Source: Datura wrightii
Lineage: Eukaryota; Streptophyta; Magnoliopsida; Solanales; Solanaceae
Reading direction: 5' to 3'
Assembly (NCBI GenBank): GCA_035772735.1
Contig: JASDFA010000018.1
Location: forward strand, 60,976,001-61,040,000
Length of the DNA: 64,000 nucleotides
Shown here: positions 1 through 10,811 of the stretch, piece after piece
How the letters are laid out: each line of letters begins with the position of its first letter
How positions within the stretch are numbered: the first letter of the stretch is position 1
Notes under the pieces: generated by a model
What the model saw: the letters and a program-made list of their open reading frames with translations, nothing else
Told to the model about the DNA's origin: nothing
The model's database searches: none
Program-made: the position numbers and the translations under genes

Positions 1-500
1 TTTAGTCTTGTTTATCTAATTAATTATATACATTTTCATGTGATTTTATATAAATGTGAATATATGTACTAACCAACATGATTAGTCCTTGTTTTGTAGG
101 TTTCAATGATTTTGAGGAAGTAATTTATAAGTTGGTGAAGTAGAGGAATGGAGTCGGGAGCAATTTGCGAAAGTCGGCAAGAAGAATGCCTTGGCAAGGC
201 TGGCCACGCCAGGCAGCGTGCCACGCTATGCGTGTACCGCGCGCAGCGCCGTGCCACACCCGTGCCAAGCGCGTGAGAGAAGGCAGCATGCAGGCAAGCG
301 AGCTGCACGCCAGCGCCATGCCACGCCAGGCCAGCTGCGCGCCAGCAGCATGCCATCGCGCTGTATGAGCAGCGTTTCACGCCGGCCAGCGCGGTGACCC
401 TCGGAAGCATGGCATCTTGAGGCAATTTCCAGAGAGCCTCCATATTATCTCCGTGTCACGGAGGCAGTGCTCCGCGATACACTCCGTGACACAGAGCCAT
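1..500 (+). repeat. A0: left part of an A-family LTR, interrupted by B1
   Basis: This stretch matches the start of the A1 LTRs, beginning about 50 bases into the LTR and in the same orientation. It holds the GC-rich tract rich in GTGCCACG words (about 165-420) and the promoter hairpin at 453-492. It ends at the 5-bp duplication GCCAT (496-500), where B1 begins. The rest of the same LTR resumes at 18967. The LTR's own first bases lie outside the window. The ORFs that can be read here are chance ORFs in GC-rich LTR DNA. Confidence 0.85.
453..492. promoter_or_regulatory. A0 promoter hairpin
   Basis: An 11-bp perfect inverted repeat: GTGTCACGGAG at 453-463 and its complement at 482-492. In the uninterrupted A LTRs it lies 45 nt before the TATA box. 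Here the B1 insertion has separated it from that box (19010). Confidence 0.7.
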
Positions 501-2007
501 TATTCGCCAAAAACTTGTTCGGGGTCTCTGTGGTGACTACACACAAGTGCACGTGGTCGAACAAGTAGTAAAGTGGCTTAAGTAAGCCAAGTATCGATCC
601 CACAGGGACTGAACTATGGTAATAATTAACTCAAGTGTTAATGAACTATATCATTATGAATGCAGACAACCAAATGAATAAGATTTTTAAAGTTTGAGTT
701 ACTAATTAATAAGAATCTAAAGCAAAATTATAAAGTGAGTCTGAACAATAGTAATGAGCAAGCTGAGGTTAAAACAAACACGCAGGGAATTAATTTATCG
801 ATACAATTCAGTTAATCTTCCCTTCGGTTGCTAGTCAAGAATTATTGCCAATGGATTGGAACTTTCTTCTCCTATCCAGCTTAAGAATCATGAACGTTCA
901 ATCTACATTTCTGTGATAAAAAATTTTCATGTTCTAGCCATACAAAACCGATTCCTTAATTAGCTAATAAGACTTTCAGATATATTTCTATTCTGAATGT
1001 AAGTCAATTCTCAATTTTCCCAAACTAAGAAGAGATCATATCCTACCAATTCACAACTTTCCAATTTCTTTCCTTCTCAAAATCAAAATTGGATTTTGTA
1101 GATATACATTAACATTGGTCAAACGTTAATGCAGTAAGAACAATAATTGATAGAACAACCATTGAAGAAAAGATGAAAAATAAAATGATCACCAATTACA
1201 TTCCACTACAATTGTTCTTAACCTCAGCAAGAAGTGAATTTAGCCACTCATTTATGGATTAAACATCATCAAATGAGTATAAATCATACAAACAATTGAG
1301 ATAAAAGAGAAAGAGATAGAGAAGAACTCTAGAATTTTCGTCCCCTCAACTGCCTGTAACCCACGTTCTTGCTCAACCAAGTCAGAATTATTTAAAATAA
1401 AACATAAGTGTGCTATTTACACTAGTGGGAATTTTTCTCGAAATAACAAGCAACGTGGCACGGAGTGTATCGCGGAGCACTCCCTCCGTGCCACAGGGGT
1501 ATTGTAGACCCTCTCTGACTCCTCTTGGCGTGCCACGGCCTGCATCGCGGAGCCTGGCCAACGTGCCACGGTGCAATCGCGCACCTACACTGGAAATTGA
1601 TGGCCCAAGTAATTGTACTCAACATTCCACGGCTTGCATCGCGTGGCATTGCTTCCGTGTCACGGAGGTAACGCGAGGCTTCACTGGAATTGACCAAAAT
1701 TCAATCACCCGAGGCAGAGATCCTCCACGATGGCAGCGTGACATGGCTCCATCGCGGAGCCCTTATTTATTTTACTCTTCCTTGACCTTTTCCACTGCTT
1801 GCTTCCAAGTCCATTCCCGATTTATACCAACATGTATCTTAGCTTCCCAAAATTCCATTTTACATGCAAAACAACATTAATCATGTTGGTTAGTATAAAT
1901 TCACATTTTAACTACAAATCGCATTAGAATGCACAAATAATGATAGATAACAAAGACAAAATGAAGCATTTGAGTATCACTTGGGCATATAATCCTGCCC
2001 AAGATCA
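501..2007 (-). repeat. B1 3' LTR
   Basis: Pairs with 17469-18966. On the plus strand it should begin TG and end CA. The first bases here are TATTCGCC against TGTTCCCC in the other LTR, so the terminal dinucleotide has mutated. It ends CCAAGATCA at 2007, next to the polypurine tract. The block near 550-580 holds a short hairpin (TGGCTTA/TAAGCCA) and a CACGTG core. Confidence 0.88.
1413..1494 (-). promoter_or_regulatory. B1 3' LTR promoter: TATA-like box and hairpin
   Basis: On the minus strand a hairpin (arms 1454-1465 and 1484-1494, GTGGCACGGAG type) lies 32 nt upstream of a TATA-like box at 1413-1421. The box reads TGTAAATAG, where the other B copies have TATAAATAG. Confidence 0.65.
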
Positions 2008-2045
2008 CTTACCACACACTTAAAACCTTGTTCGTCCTCGAACAA
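2008..2045 (-). other. B1 polypurine tract and upstream hairpin
   Basis: Minus-strand reading: the hairpin TTGTTCG-AGGA-CGAACAA (2028-2045) is followed by AAGTGTGTGGTAAG directly before the LTR. The same arrangement precedes the 3' LTRs of A1, B2, B3 and B4. The tract would prime plus-strand DNA synthesis. Confidence 0.75.
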
Positions 2046-2424
2046 TACTCTCACATCTCATGCAATTGACACCCATGCATATCTACTTTGGCTCGAAAAT
2101 TCAAGCTACGGCTATACCAATTATTTAATCTAGCAATTCATCAAGAAAATATGCATGGTCTCATCAATAGAATGACCTTCCCCAAATTAAGACCTCCTAG
2201 ACTCAAGAATCGACTCTTGATCTCGGCAAACTCATGCAAATCAACTGATCAAGACATCCAACACGAAATATAATCTCTCGTCAAGCATGTGCCCTCACAA
2301 TACAAGAGAATCTCCCCATTTGCAATCATACGATTTCCAAAGCATTACATGTAGGGGTATATGAACATGATATCGCTCTATCTCCCAAAGAATTCACATG
2401 CATCATGTCATGAACCATAGACTT
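2046..2424 (-). other. B1 3' UTR, distal part
   Basis: Non-coding 3' UTR of B1 that matches the corresponding B2, B3 and B4 regions (conserved blocks on tRNA-like spacing such as CATGCAATTGAC and CAAACTCATGCAAATCA). It is interrupted at 2424 by A1 and resumes at 8199. No gene is seen. Confidence 0.7.
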
Positions 2425-3913
2425 TGATCGTGGGCTAAAATAGCATGCCCGAGTGATGCTTTATACATTAATGTAGTCTTGTTTATCTAATTTATTTTAT
2501 ACATTTTCATGTAATTTTATATAAATGTGAATATATGTGCCAACCAACATGATTAGTCCTTGTTTTGTAGGTTTCAATGATTTGGAGGAACTATTTTATA
2601 AGTTGGTGAAGGAAAGGAATGGAGTCGGAAGAAATCGACGGAAGTCGGCAAGGAGTAGGCATGGAAAGCGAGCAGATGAGGCAGCAACGTGCCATGGCAG
2701 GACATCCCCACACCAGCGCCGTGCCACGCCAGGCCAGCTGCGCGACACGCTGCCAACGCGTCAAGAAGGCTGCCTAGGGTCGATTTTGGGTTATTTCCAG
2801 AGAGTCTTCGCGTTACCTCCGTGTCACGGAGGCAGTGCTCCATGATACACTCCGTGACATGGAGCCATCCCATGACAGGCTAAATTGTGCACGTTTCTCA
2901 TTTATTATAAATAGGTCCCTTAGCTCCTAATTCCACTTTGTCACGATTTTATTCTGGAAAACTACCTAGGAGTGAAGGGAGAAGTGGGAAAACTCATCTA
3001 GGGTTTGTCAAATTCCCTTCTCATCTACAAAATTAATGTAAGTATGTTAGTGTAGTAGTAGTTAGTTGTAGTTTTACGAACATGAATGGCAAGAACCCTT
3101 CCTCTAGGGTTGAAGCCATGAATTATGATTGTGATTTTATGAAATTGTTTTGAAATTAAGTTATTGATTGTTGTTTTCGTCTTGCATTCTGGATTTTTGG
3201 TTATTTTTATGATTGATCACCATTAAAACATATACGTTAGCTTGGGTAATTTCTTGAGAAAGAATTACGTAGGTCAGGACATGAGAATATAAGGAGCATG
3301 TTTGTATCTCACGATAGAAATTCGTGTTAGGATAGAAATATACCTAACACCTTGCTTGGTTGATAAAACGGGGGTTATTAAGAGACCAACTTAGGAATAT
3401 CACATCACCACTCGAAGAAGTAGTTGTGAGGCTAAGTTGAGTTAAATGGTTAGACGCACGAAAGTCCCTAATCATTTCCATGTAAACCACAACATAATTA
3501 ATTGCCCGCGAACTAGAAATTAGCATCCTCGCTTACAATGATGCAGTGAGGCTAGTTTGCCCTGTTTAGAGGCTCGAAAGACCATGAACATGCAATTCTA
3601 ATTATGTGAAACAACAATCGATAGTTTCATGCTTAACCCATTGCAAATCGTAGTATCGCATGATTATCTGGTTTTAACTCTGTGTTGCTCCTAGAGTAAA
3701 TTCAGGATATTTCGTTGACCAAAACTAGACTTAATTAAATCTCCCTCGAAAACTTATATAACCAACACTGGCAAAAGTTAAGACCACACTAGAAATGGAT
3801 AGTTAGAGGAATGGGTTCAGTCCCTTTGGGTTCGACATTCCGGTTCTCTAAAAGAGCCACTATATTACTTGCACGACCTGTACACTTGTGGACGTGAGAA
3901 TGAGGGCACGTCA
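2425..3913 (+). repeat. A1 5' LTR
   Basis: Begins TGATCGTGGGC and ends GGGCACGTCA. It is about 35 bp shorter than the 3' LTR, through one gap in the GC-rich tract near 2735-2745. A0 has sequence at that place, so this copy lost it. The last 150 bases carry the block around CAGTCCCTTTGGGTTCGACATTC found in many plant Ty3/gypsy LTR ends. Confidence 0.92.
2821..2913 (+). promoter_or_regulatory. A1 5' LTR promoter: hairpin and TATA box
   Basis: Inverted repeat with arms GTGTCACGGAG (2821-2831) and 2850-2860 (last pair lost), then 45 nt, then TATAAATA (2906-2913). Transcription would start roughly 30 nt further on. Confidence 0.75.
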
Positions 3914-3919
3914 AGTTTT

Positions 3920-3937
3920 TGGCGCCGTTGCCGGGGA
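3920..3937 (+). other. A1 primer binding site, tRNA-Asp
   Basis: TGGCGCCGTTGCCGGGGA, six nt after the LTR end, is exactly complementary to the 3' end of plant tRNA-Asp as I know it. This primer is usual for Athila-type elements. Confidence 0.9.
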
Positions 3938-4023
3938 CTCGGCGAAGTTTTGATAATTTATCTATTTTTGTGTGATTTTTAAATTTCCTTAAGTGTTGAA
4001 AAACTTGGTCTTAGTCTGTTTAT

Positions 4024-4568
4024 TTGAAGGTGACAAGTTGCCCTGCCGAGCTCGCTAGAAATAGAGAGCTTGTGGAACCGTTGCTTGAACCTGAACGTCA
4101 AATCCATTTGCAAAGGAGAGTAGCTCTAGAGCAAAAGCTGAAGAGACTTCAAGAAAGGGTACAACAACAACCACCCGCGGGACAAGCATATTTGTCATCA
4201 GAAGCAATGGCAGCAAGACCAATTCGCGAAGTTGCAATCCCACTAGCGACGAATGTGACCTGTAGAATCCATAAATCGGAGCCTGGAGGGCACTTTGAGC
4301 TTAAACAGAAAATGGTGCAGTTGTTACATTCTAGTGGTCAATTCACTTGGATGGCACATGAGGACCCACAGCAGCACCTACAGAGCTTTTTAGAGATTAG
4401 TGACACGTTTGTCCCCACCGGCGTGTCCACAGATTATGTCCGACTTACCCTCTTCCCATTTTCATTGTGGAGAGAGGCAAAAAAAGTAGTTGAAGGCTGA
4501 GTCACCGAACTACATAACTTCGTGGAATGACTTGTCTAAGAAGTTCCTTTGCACGGCTAAAGGCAATG
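4024..4568 (+). pseudogene. A1 gag, N-terminal fragment
   Basis: Capsid-type gag of an Athila-type element. Residues about 60-158 (MAARPIREVAIP, GGHFELKQKMVQLL, EDPQQHLQSFLEISD, VRLTLFPFSLWREA) match the B1 gag closely. The frame from 4024 stops at 4500 (TGA, in place of a Trp codon). Homology runs on to about 4568 and then ends at a deletion. The N terminus (ELARNRELVEPLLE) is unlike B1. No zinc knuckle remains. It could make only a short capsid fragment, if anything. Confidence 0.8.
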
Positions 4569-4715
4569 TCAAGTCTTCAGCCCAAGTCTGATGAAGGGCT
4601 TCAAATTGAGAAGAAGTTGGAGAAAGAGAGGAACAGAGTGGAGGCTGTTTCCTCTAAACAGCAAAAGAAAAGAAGATGGTTCTCGAAAGAGAACACAGGT
4701 ATGAGGATGTCTTGA
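4569..4715 (+). pseudogene. Unassigned coding remnant in A1
   Basis: Lysine/glutamate-rich reading frame in register with 4527, with GLQIEKKLEKERNRVE and KQQKKRRWFSKE. It sits between the gag break and the post-pol hairpin. It may be leftover gag linker or pol sequence joined by the deletion (B1 has GLQLKEVEPERP in its linker), but it is too short to assign. Confidence 0.35.
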
Positions 4716-4758
4716 AAAGGACAGTGCACGTCGTGCCACGACGTAAAATAGGGCGCTG

Positions 4759-4776
4759 CTTGGGAGGCAACCCAAG
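4759..4776 (+). other. Post-pol AGGCAA hairpin, A1
   Basis: CTTGGG-AGGCAA-CCCAAG, a perfect 6-bp stem with a six-base loop. In B1 and B2 the same motif lies just after the pol stop. Its presence here shows that the A1 deletion removed everything from gag to the end of pol. Confidence 0.7.
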
Positions 4777-6636
4777 GGTACCTCAGGTACAATTCGTAAT
4801 TTTGATTTTTGTGTTGCTTTTGTTATTTTCATTTTGTTTGTGTTTTTGGTGGAAAGTTAAGCACAGATGGCGGGAAGTCTGAGTATCGAGACGGTGGAAG
4901 CTAAAGAGCATGGAAGAGAAGAAGTGTGGGGTCGAACACCCACCTCTGAAAACTTGAAAGGAAAGCAAGCTTTTAGCTTGGCATAGAGGCTAAGGGAGTA
5001 TTTCTCATCCTTTAAATGTTAATTTGATGCTATGAGGACATAGCATGATTTAAGTGTGGGGTGAGAAAAATTTCTAAATTTTTGTGCTTAACAAGTTTTT
5101 GGTGAATGTGATGCTTGTGTGAAATTTGGGAGAAATTTGAAACTTTTTTGTGAATTAAGCATGACTTCATCACCCGTTGGTTTTTCTTTTCAGTTCTTTT
5201 CCGATAGGGTGGTCTTTGAACCGAAGAATAAATTTTTTTTTCTTTCCTTTTTCTGTATATAGTGTTTTTAGTCATAGTTAGGGACTGTTTTCGACGATGG
5301 ATAGATGACGACTGTCTTGAGGAAAAATTAGTCAGTAGGTGTTGGGATTTTGGAACCATAACTAATTGGTGCTTGATGTTCTTGTTATGTGCTATACGTG
5401 ATTGTAAGATGCAAGTACGTTCAGTGTGAAGCATGCAGGTGTATAACTTTGTGTGAGACACTTAGGCTCTTGAATTTGACTCAATATGATTGAAGCTTAA
5501 TTCTGAATTCTTGTAATTAGTTGAGTAAGAGTCTACTGAATGTGTCTTGATTTGAGCATGTGCCATGAGGGTAAGGTTTTTGAGTATTCTGTGCTATTGT
5601 GGAATGTCTATAACTTGCCTGGTGTGTTTATAAAACAAAATGAAGTATGTGAATTGTAGGAGGTGATTTAGGCATTTCTTTGAATGAACCAAATTTTTAT
5701 CCCTCATTTTACCTACCTTGAAAAATTAATCCTAGTTAGCCCTTTGAGCCTTGAGCCTATTCTTTGACGGCTGCAACATTAGCTTAGTCCTTTTTCTTTC
5801 ATGAGACTTGAACTTGATCCAAAACTCATAAGCGCTTAAGAGAAAAATATGAAAGAGTAAAGGAGTGAGAAGAAGGAAAAGAAAGGAAAAGTAGCAAGTT
5901 GTAGAAGTGGAGAAAAGGACAAAGGTGCACTTGTGTGAAAATGGTTGATTATTATTCAGGAGTAAGAAAACAAATTAATGAAAAAATTATTTATAGAGCT
6001 CCTTAATAATATGATAAAAGTGCCTAAAGAAAGGGAGAACAAAAGAGGAAAAAGAAAACTGAAAGGAGAAAAAGGTGAAGTAAGGGAAGGGAAGTTCGTA
6101 ATGAAGGTTTGATGTATTAAAAGCGCTTGGGAGAGATAGTCACTATTACTGGCCAGAATAGTATATACCCGCACTTGCGTTACATTACAACCTAAAAAGT
6201 CCTACTTGATCTTACATTCATACATCCTTAAATTAGTGGAATAAAACACTAAGGGCAAGCTTATGGGTCAATACATGATGCATGTGAATTCTTTGTGAGA
6301 GTGAGCGTAACTCTAATCATGTACCAACACATGTTGTGATTTAAAAATTGTTTTTCCGTGTGAAATTGGGTAACTCTCTTTCCGTGAGGGCACATGTTGA
6401 ATAAAGGATAAAGTTCATGTGGGATTTCTTAATCAGTTGATTTGCATGGGTTTGCTAAGATTGAGAGTTGATTCTTGAGGTTAAGAAGTCTTAACATAGT
6501 TGTATTTCATTTCGATGATCAAATCATGCATGCTCTATTTTTAGCTTGTTATCTTACGTAATCATTGTAGCTGTAGCTTGGATATTCTTGCTAAATGAGT
6601 TATGGGTGAGTCTCCATATGCATGAGATGTAATAGG
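4777..6636 (+). other. A1 non-coding 3' region
   Basis: Nearly 1.9 kb without a supported gene. It holds polypurine-tract-like motifs AAGTGTGGGGT at 4921-4932 and 5052-5063, a 39-nt hairpin at 5288-5326 (ends TTTTC and GAAAA) also seen in B and E, and a purine-rich stretch around 5830-6090. The extra ORF found at this place in B and E is absent. The antisense frame at 5030-5461 matches nothing. Confidence 0.65.
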
Positions 6637-6674
6637 TTGTTCGAGGACGAACAAGACTTTAAGTGTGGGGTAGG
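6637..6674 (+). other. A1 polypurine tract and upstream hairpin
   Basis: Hairpin TTGTTCG-AGGA-CGAACAA (6637-6654), then TTTAAGTGTGGGGTAGG ending directly at the LTR. This is the plus-strand primer site by position. Confidence 0.8.
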
Positions 6675-8198
6675 TGATCGTGGGCTAAAATAGCATGCCC
6701 GAGTGATGCTTTATACATTAATGTAGTCTTGTTTATCTAATTTATTTTATACATTTTCATGTAATTTTATATAAATCTGAATATATGTGCTAACCAACAT
6801 GATTTGTCCTTGTTTTGTAGGTTTCAATGATTTGGAGGAACTAATTTATAAGTTGGTGAAGGAAAGGAATGGAATCGGAAGAAATCAACGGAAGTCGGCA
6901 AGGAGTAGGCATGGAAAGCGAGCAGATGCGGCAGCAACGTGCCACGGCAGGCCAGCCCCGCGCTAGCGCCGTGCCACGCCAGGCCAGCTGCGCGCTAGAA
7001 GCATGCCATCACGCTGCCCAAGCAGGGTGACACGCTGCCAACGCGTCAAGAAGGTTTCTTAGGGTCGATTTTGGGTTATTTCCAGAGAGCCTTCGCGTTA
7101 CCTCCATGTCACGGAGGCAGTGCTCCGCAATACACTCCATGACACGGAGCCATCCCACGACAGGCTAAATTATGCACGTTTCTCATTTATTATAAATAGG
7201 TCCCTTAGCTCCTAATTCCACTTTGTCACGATTTTATTCTGGAAAACTACCTAGGAGTGAAGGGAGAAGTGGGAGAACTCATCTAGGGTTTGTCAAATTC
7301 CCTTCTCATCTACCAAATTCATGTAAGAATGTTAGTTTAGTAGTAGTTAGTTGTATTTTTACGAACATGAATGCCAAGAACCCTTCCTCTAGGGTTGAAG
7401 CCATGAATTATGATTGTGATATTATGAAATTGTTTTGGAATTAAGTTATTGATTGTTGTTTTCGTCTTGCATTCTGGATTGTTGGTTGTTTTTATGATTG
7501 GTCACCATTAAAACATATACGTTAGCTTGGGTAATTTCTTGAGAAAGAATTACCTAGGTCAGGACATGAGAATGTAAGGAGCATGTTTGTATCTCACGAT
7601 ATAAATTCGTGTTAGGATAGAAATATACCTAACACCTTGCTTGATTGATAAAACGGGCGTTATTAAGAGACCAACTTAGGATTATCACATCACCACTCGA
7701 AGAAGTAGTTGTGAGGCTAAGTTGAGTTAAATGGTTAGATGCACAAAAGTCCCTAATCGTTTCCCTGTAAACCACAACATAATTAATTGCCCGCGAACTA
7801 GAAATTAGCATCCTCGCTCACAATGATGCAGTGAGGCTAGTTTGTCGTGTTTAGAGGCTCGAAAGACCATGAACATGCAATTCCAATTATGTGAAACAAC
7901 AATCGATATTTTCATGTTTAACCCATTGCAAATCGTAGTATCACATGATTATCTGGTTTTATCTCTCTGTTGCTCCTAGAGTAAATTCAGGATATTTCGT
8001 TGCCCAAAACTAGACTTAATTAAATCTCCCTCGAAAACTTATATAACCAACACTGGCGAAAGTTAATACCACACTAGAAATGGATAGTTAGAGGAATGGG
8101 TCCAGTCCCTATGGGTTCGACATTCCGGTTCTCTAAAAGAGCCACTATATTACTTGCATGACCCATACACTTGCGGACGCGCGAATGAGGGCACGTCA
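6675..8198 (+). repeat. A1 3' LTR
   Basis: Begins TGATCGTGGGC and ends GGGCACGTCA, very similar to 2425-3913 but with about 35 extra bases in the GC-rich tract. The hairpin (7106-7145) and TATA box (7191-7198) keep the 45-nt spacing of the 5' LTR. Confidence 0.92.
7106..7198 (+). promoter_or_regulatory. A1 3' LTR promoter: hairpin and TATA box
   Basis: Arms 7106-7116 and 7135-7145 with two C-to-T type changes, gap of 45 nt, TATAAATA at 7191-7198. Confidence 0.7.
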
Positions 8199-9596
8199 GG
8201 CTTGCCTCTAGTGTACTACTCCACTAATATAAGGACGCGTGATGTAAGATCACGTAGGACTTAACGGGTTGTAATGTAAGCTAAGGAACTAGTAAATATT
8301 GGGCTAACCAATAATAGCAACTAGCCTCCTTAAGCTCTTTTCATTACATCCCACCATCATTATGGGCATTGTTTCTTCCTTCATCCTCTCATTCTTGAAA
8401 TTTTTCTTTGTTTTTGTTCCCATTACTTTAAGCACACTTGACTTAATAACCAAGATTAGTTATGCATCTTTATTTTATTTAATTTCAGCAAGTGCACCTT
8501 TGACCTTTTCTTGAACTTTCACCACTTCCGCTTTTCCTTCCTTTTCACAATTCTTACTCCTTTACACTGTGGGAAAATTGTTTTTCTTGAGCGCTTAAGA
8601 GTTTTGGATCAAATTCCAGGCTAATGAAAAGAAGGGATTAAGCTCGGTTTGTACCTCTTCAACGAAAGAAGAAAAAATAGGCTAAAGGCTCAATGGGACT
8701 AACTAGGATGTACATTCAAGGTAGGTATGATAATGGAAAAAACTTTTGGTTTAATCAGAGAAATGCCTACACCCTTTCCTACAATACACATCCTTCATTT
8801 CATTTCGTACACACACCAGACAAGTTCTAGACACTTCACAATAGCATGGAATAATCGAAACTTCACCTCACACTCATTGAACATGCTCAACTCAAGACAT
8901 ATTCACTGATTCTTCAATCAGCCAATTACAAGAATTCACTATTAAGCCTCGATCACACTGAATCGAACTCTATGGCCTAGGTATCTCAACGTGTTTATGC
9001 ATTTGCATGCTTTCATACGAATCACCTTTGCAACATAATATCATGTACAACACGTAACGAGAATTCCGAAACATGAAGTAGCGACACGTTTGGGAAACAA
9101 ACAAAAGAAAGAAAACAAACAAAACCTACACCTATCGACTACATTTCCCTTAAGACGGTCGTCATCCATCCATCATAGGGAACGATCACTAATTACGACA
9201 TCGGTTCAATAGGACTATTCTCGATAAAAGCACCAAAAACAAAGGCCGAGAAACCCAAAATAAAAGAAAATTTTAATGAAAAATTTAAAAATTTTGATAA
9301 TTTCGATAGAAAACAAAAATAAAACAAAAATATTTACCCAACCACCATTCAACAATAGCTCACACAACACACAACAACATAACATTCATTACAACACCAC
9401 TTAATTACAAAACACATCACAAAGAGTCACAGGGTCACATTTTTCACAGGCACAACAACACAACACATCTACATAAGCAAAAACAACAACGAAACAGCTA
9501 GCACCTAACTACTCCCACCCCACACTTAAATCGAACACTATCCCTAATGTTTATAAAATTCAACATATCACAAAGGTGGGTGGTGAAACTCCCTGA
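8199..9596 (-). other. B1 3' UTR, proximal part
   Basis: Continuation of the B1 3' UTR after the A1 insertion. It matches B2 (55760-57140) and, inverted, B3 (43510-44910). It contains the conserved hairpin at 9145-9182 (TTCCC/GGGAA ends) and a polypurine-tract-like motif at 9512-9529, about 70 bp after the extra ORF's stop on the minus strand. No gene is seen. Confidence 0.7.
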
Positions 9597-10811
9597 TCAA
9601 TCGAAGTATTCCACTTCTTCATCAGGTGTCGTTGCCTCGTCTCCCATATCCGAATCGCCCCCGCTGTCCTCATCTGACTCAACATCTGAGTCCTCATGGT
9701 GGATCTCCTCATCACTGGGGACATCATCATCTACAGGCTCCACAAAAGCTGGCCCCACTCAGCATAGAGCCTGGGCATTCTCGCCAAAGGGGTAATCTAA
9801 TTCAAGCTGCCACAGCTCATCTTCTGTTGCTGGCCTCCCGCCAATGCGCCACTGCAGCATCTGCATCCCATGCATGCGAGCCATATACTCATCATCATGT
9901 CGCTCGGCTAGTGTAAGAACAGACCCATGAGTAGTGTCAGGTGGCTTGGATTTTGTGACATACATGGCACGCCTGTCAATCTATGGGATGTAATATAGGG
10001 CCTCCTCCTCGATATCATGGCCCCTCAGGAACGTGGTAAGCAAACCACCGAACCCGTACCTGTGCCCTTGATGCAAGAGGGCTCTCTTCATGGTTGAAAT
10101 GATTATCGCCCCAACATTTATCTCAAGCCCTTTCATCAGGGCATACACCATGCATACTCAATCCCAGGTGACATCTGTCATGTGCACCCCCGGGATCAGG
10201 TAGGAACACATAATTTGTAGCCAGATCCTGGCTTCCCTGTTCATCTGTGAGTAGGGCAGTGTCTGATGGTAGCCCCTCTCTTTGTGCCTACTCCACCGTG
10301 CTGTTGAACGGGCTCCACATAGAGTGCGTCTGATGTCCGCATAAGGTGGAATTATGTTCAGCTACCGGAGTACATGGGCGTCGGTGTCCCGCGCCCCCAA
10401 TATAGCATTCAAGTGATAGGGCTCAAACGTGACAACCTGCCCTCTTATCTTGACGGTGTGACTGCGGAGGGTCAGGTTCCAGTTGGCATAGAACTCCCGA
10501 ATCAGATGGAGATTGCACTCCTTGGGCTCTTCGAAGATGAAGTTCAGCCGGGTAGTGTCAATCCGGTGTACGATCCTCAGGAATTCCTATGCCAGTGGCT
10601 CCCTTGCTATATGCTCTTCCGGGAAGTATTTGGTTTCTTTGTGTTTTGCATACCATCTCTTCCCTTCATCAGTCACCCATCGGGTTCTGTATTATCGGCG
10701 TTGGCCTCACAGAATCGCTGGTGCTGCTGGAACTGCTATTCCCAACCTTATCCTTTTTCTGCCGGCGTCCGATGTGGAAGCTCCCTCTCCTTTATCTAGT
10801 CTGCTCGACAT
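9597..10811 (-). pseudogene. B1 extra ORF (putative plant transposon protein / Athila ORF1-like)
   Basis: A 405-codon frame (start ATG 10811-10809, stop at 9597) broken only by stop codons, with no net frameshift. It lies between integrase and the 3' LTR, where Athila-type elements carry an extra or env-like ORF. The N terminus is basic (RKRIRLG, nuclear-signal-like). The centre carries EFYANWNLTLRSH, RRTLCGARS, YSQMNREARIW and HRYGFGGLLTTFLRG. The C terminus is strongly acidic and ends DEEVEYFD. I see no signal peptide or membrane segment, so an envelope role is not supported. The EFYAN region resembles the domain named putative plant transposon protein in Pfam; this is from memory. A TAG splice-acceptor-like site precedes the ATG. 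The biochemical role is unknown. Confidence 0.75.

Larger units (their letters stand above)
2425..8198 (+). mobile_element. A1: non-autonomous Athila-type element inserted in B1
   Basis: Two A-family LTRs (1489 and 1524 bp) flank an internal region of only 2.8 kb. The 5-bp flanks are GACTT (2420-2424) and GGCTT (8199-8203), a target duplication with one change. Related copies read CATAGGCTTGCC at the same spot, which confirms where the B sequence was cut. It has a perfect tRNA-Asp primer site and a good polypurine tract, but only an N-terminal gag piece. Protease, RT, RNase H, integrase and extra ORF are missing. Movement would need enzymes from another element. Confidence 0.92.

Noticed and set aside
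69..443. 124-aa antisense frame in A0
   Set aside because: It lies in GC-rich LTR sequence with repeated GTGCCACG words. The frame is open because of composition, and the same region in A1 does not keep it.
1410..1880. 156-aa frame across the B1 3' LTR
   Set aside because: It spans the TATA-like box and promoter hairpin. The related frame in the 5' LTR is shorter and broken, so it is not a gene.
5030..5461. 143-aa antisense frame in A1
   Set aside because: Low-complexity Lys/Ser/His-rich translation of AT-rich UTR, with no counterpart in other copies.
9597..10811. Extra ORF as a viral envelope gene
   Set aside because: No signal peptide, membrane span or furin-like site. The acidic tail and basic N terminus point elsewhere.
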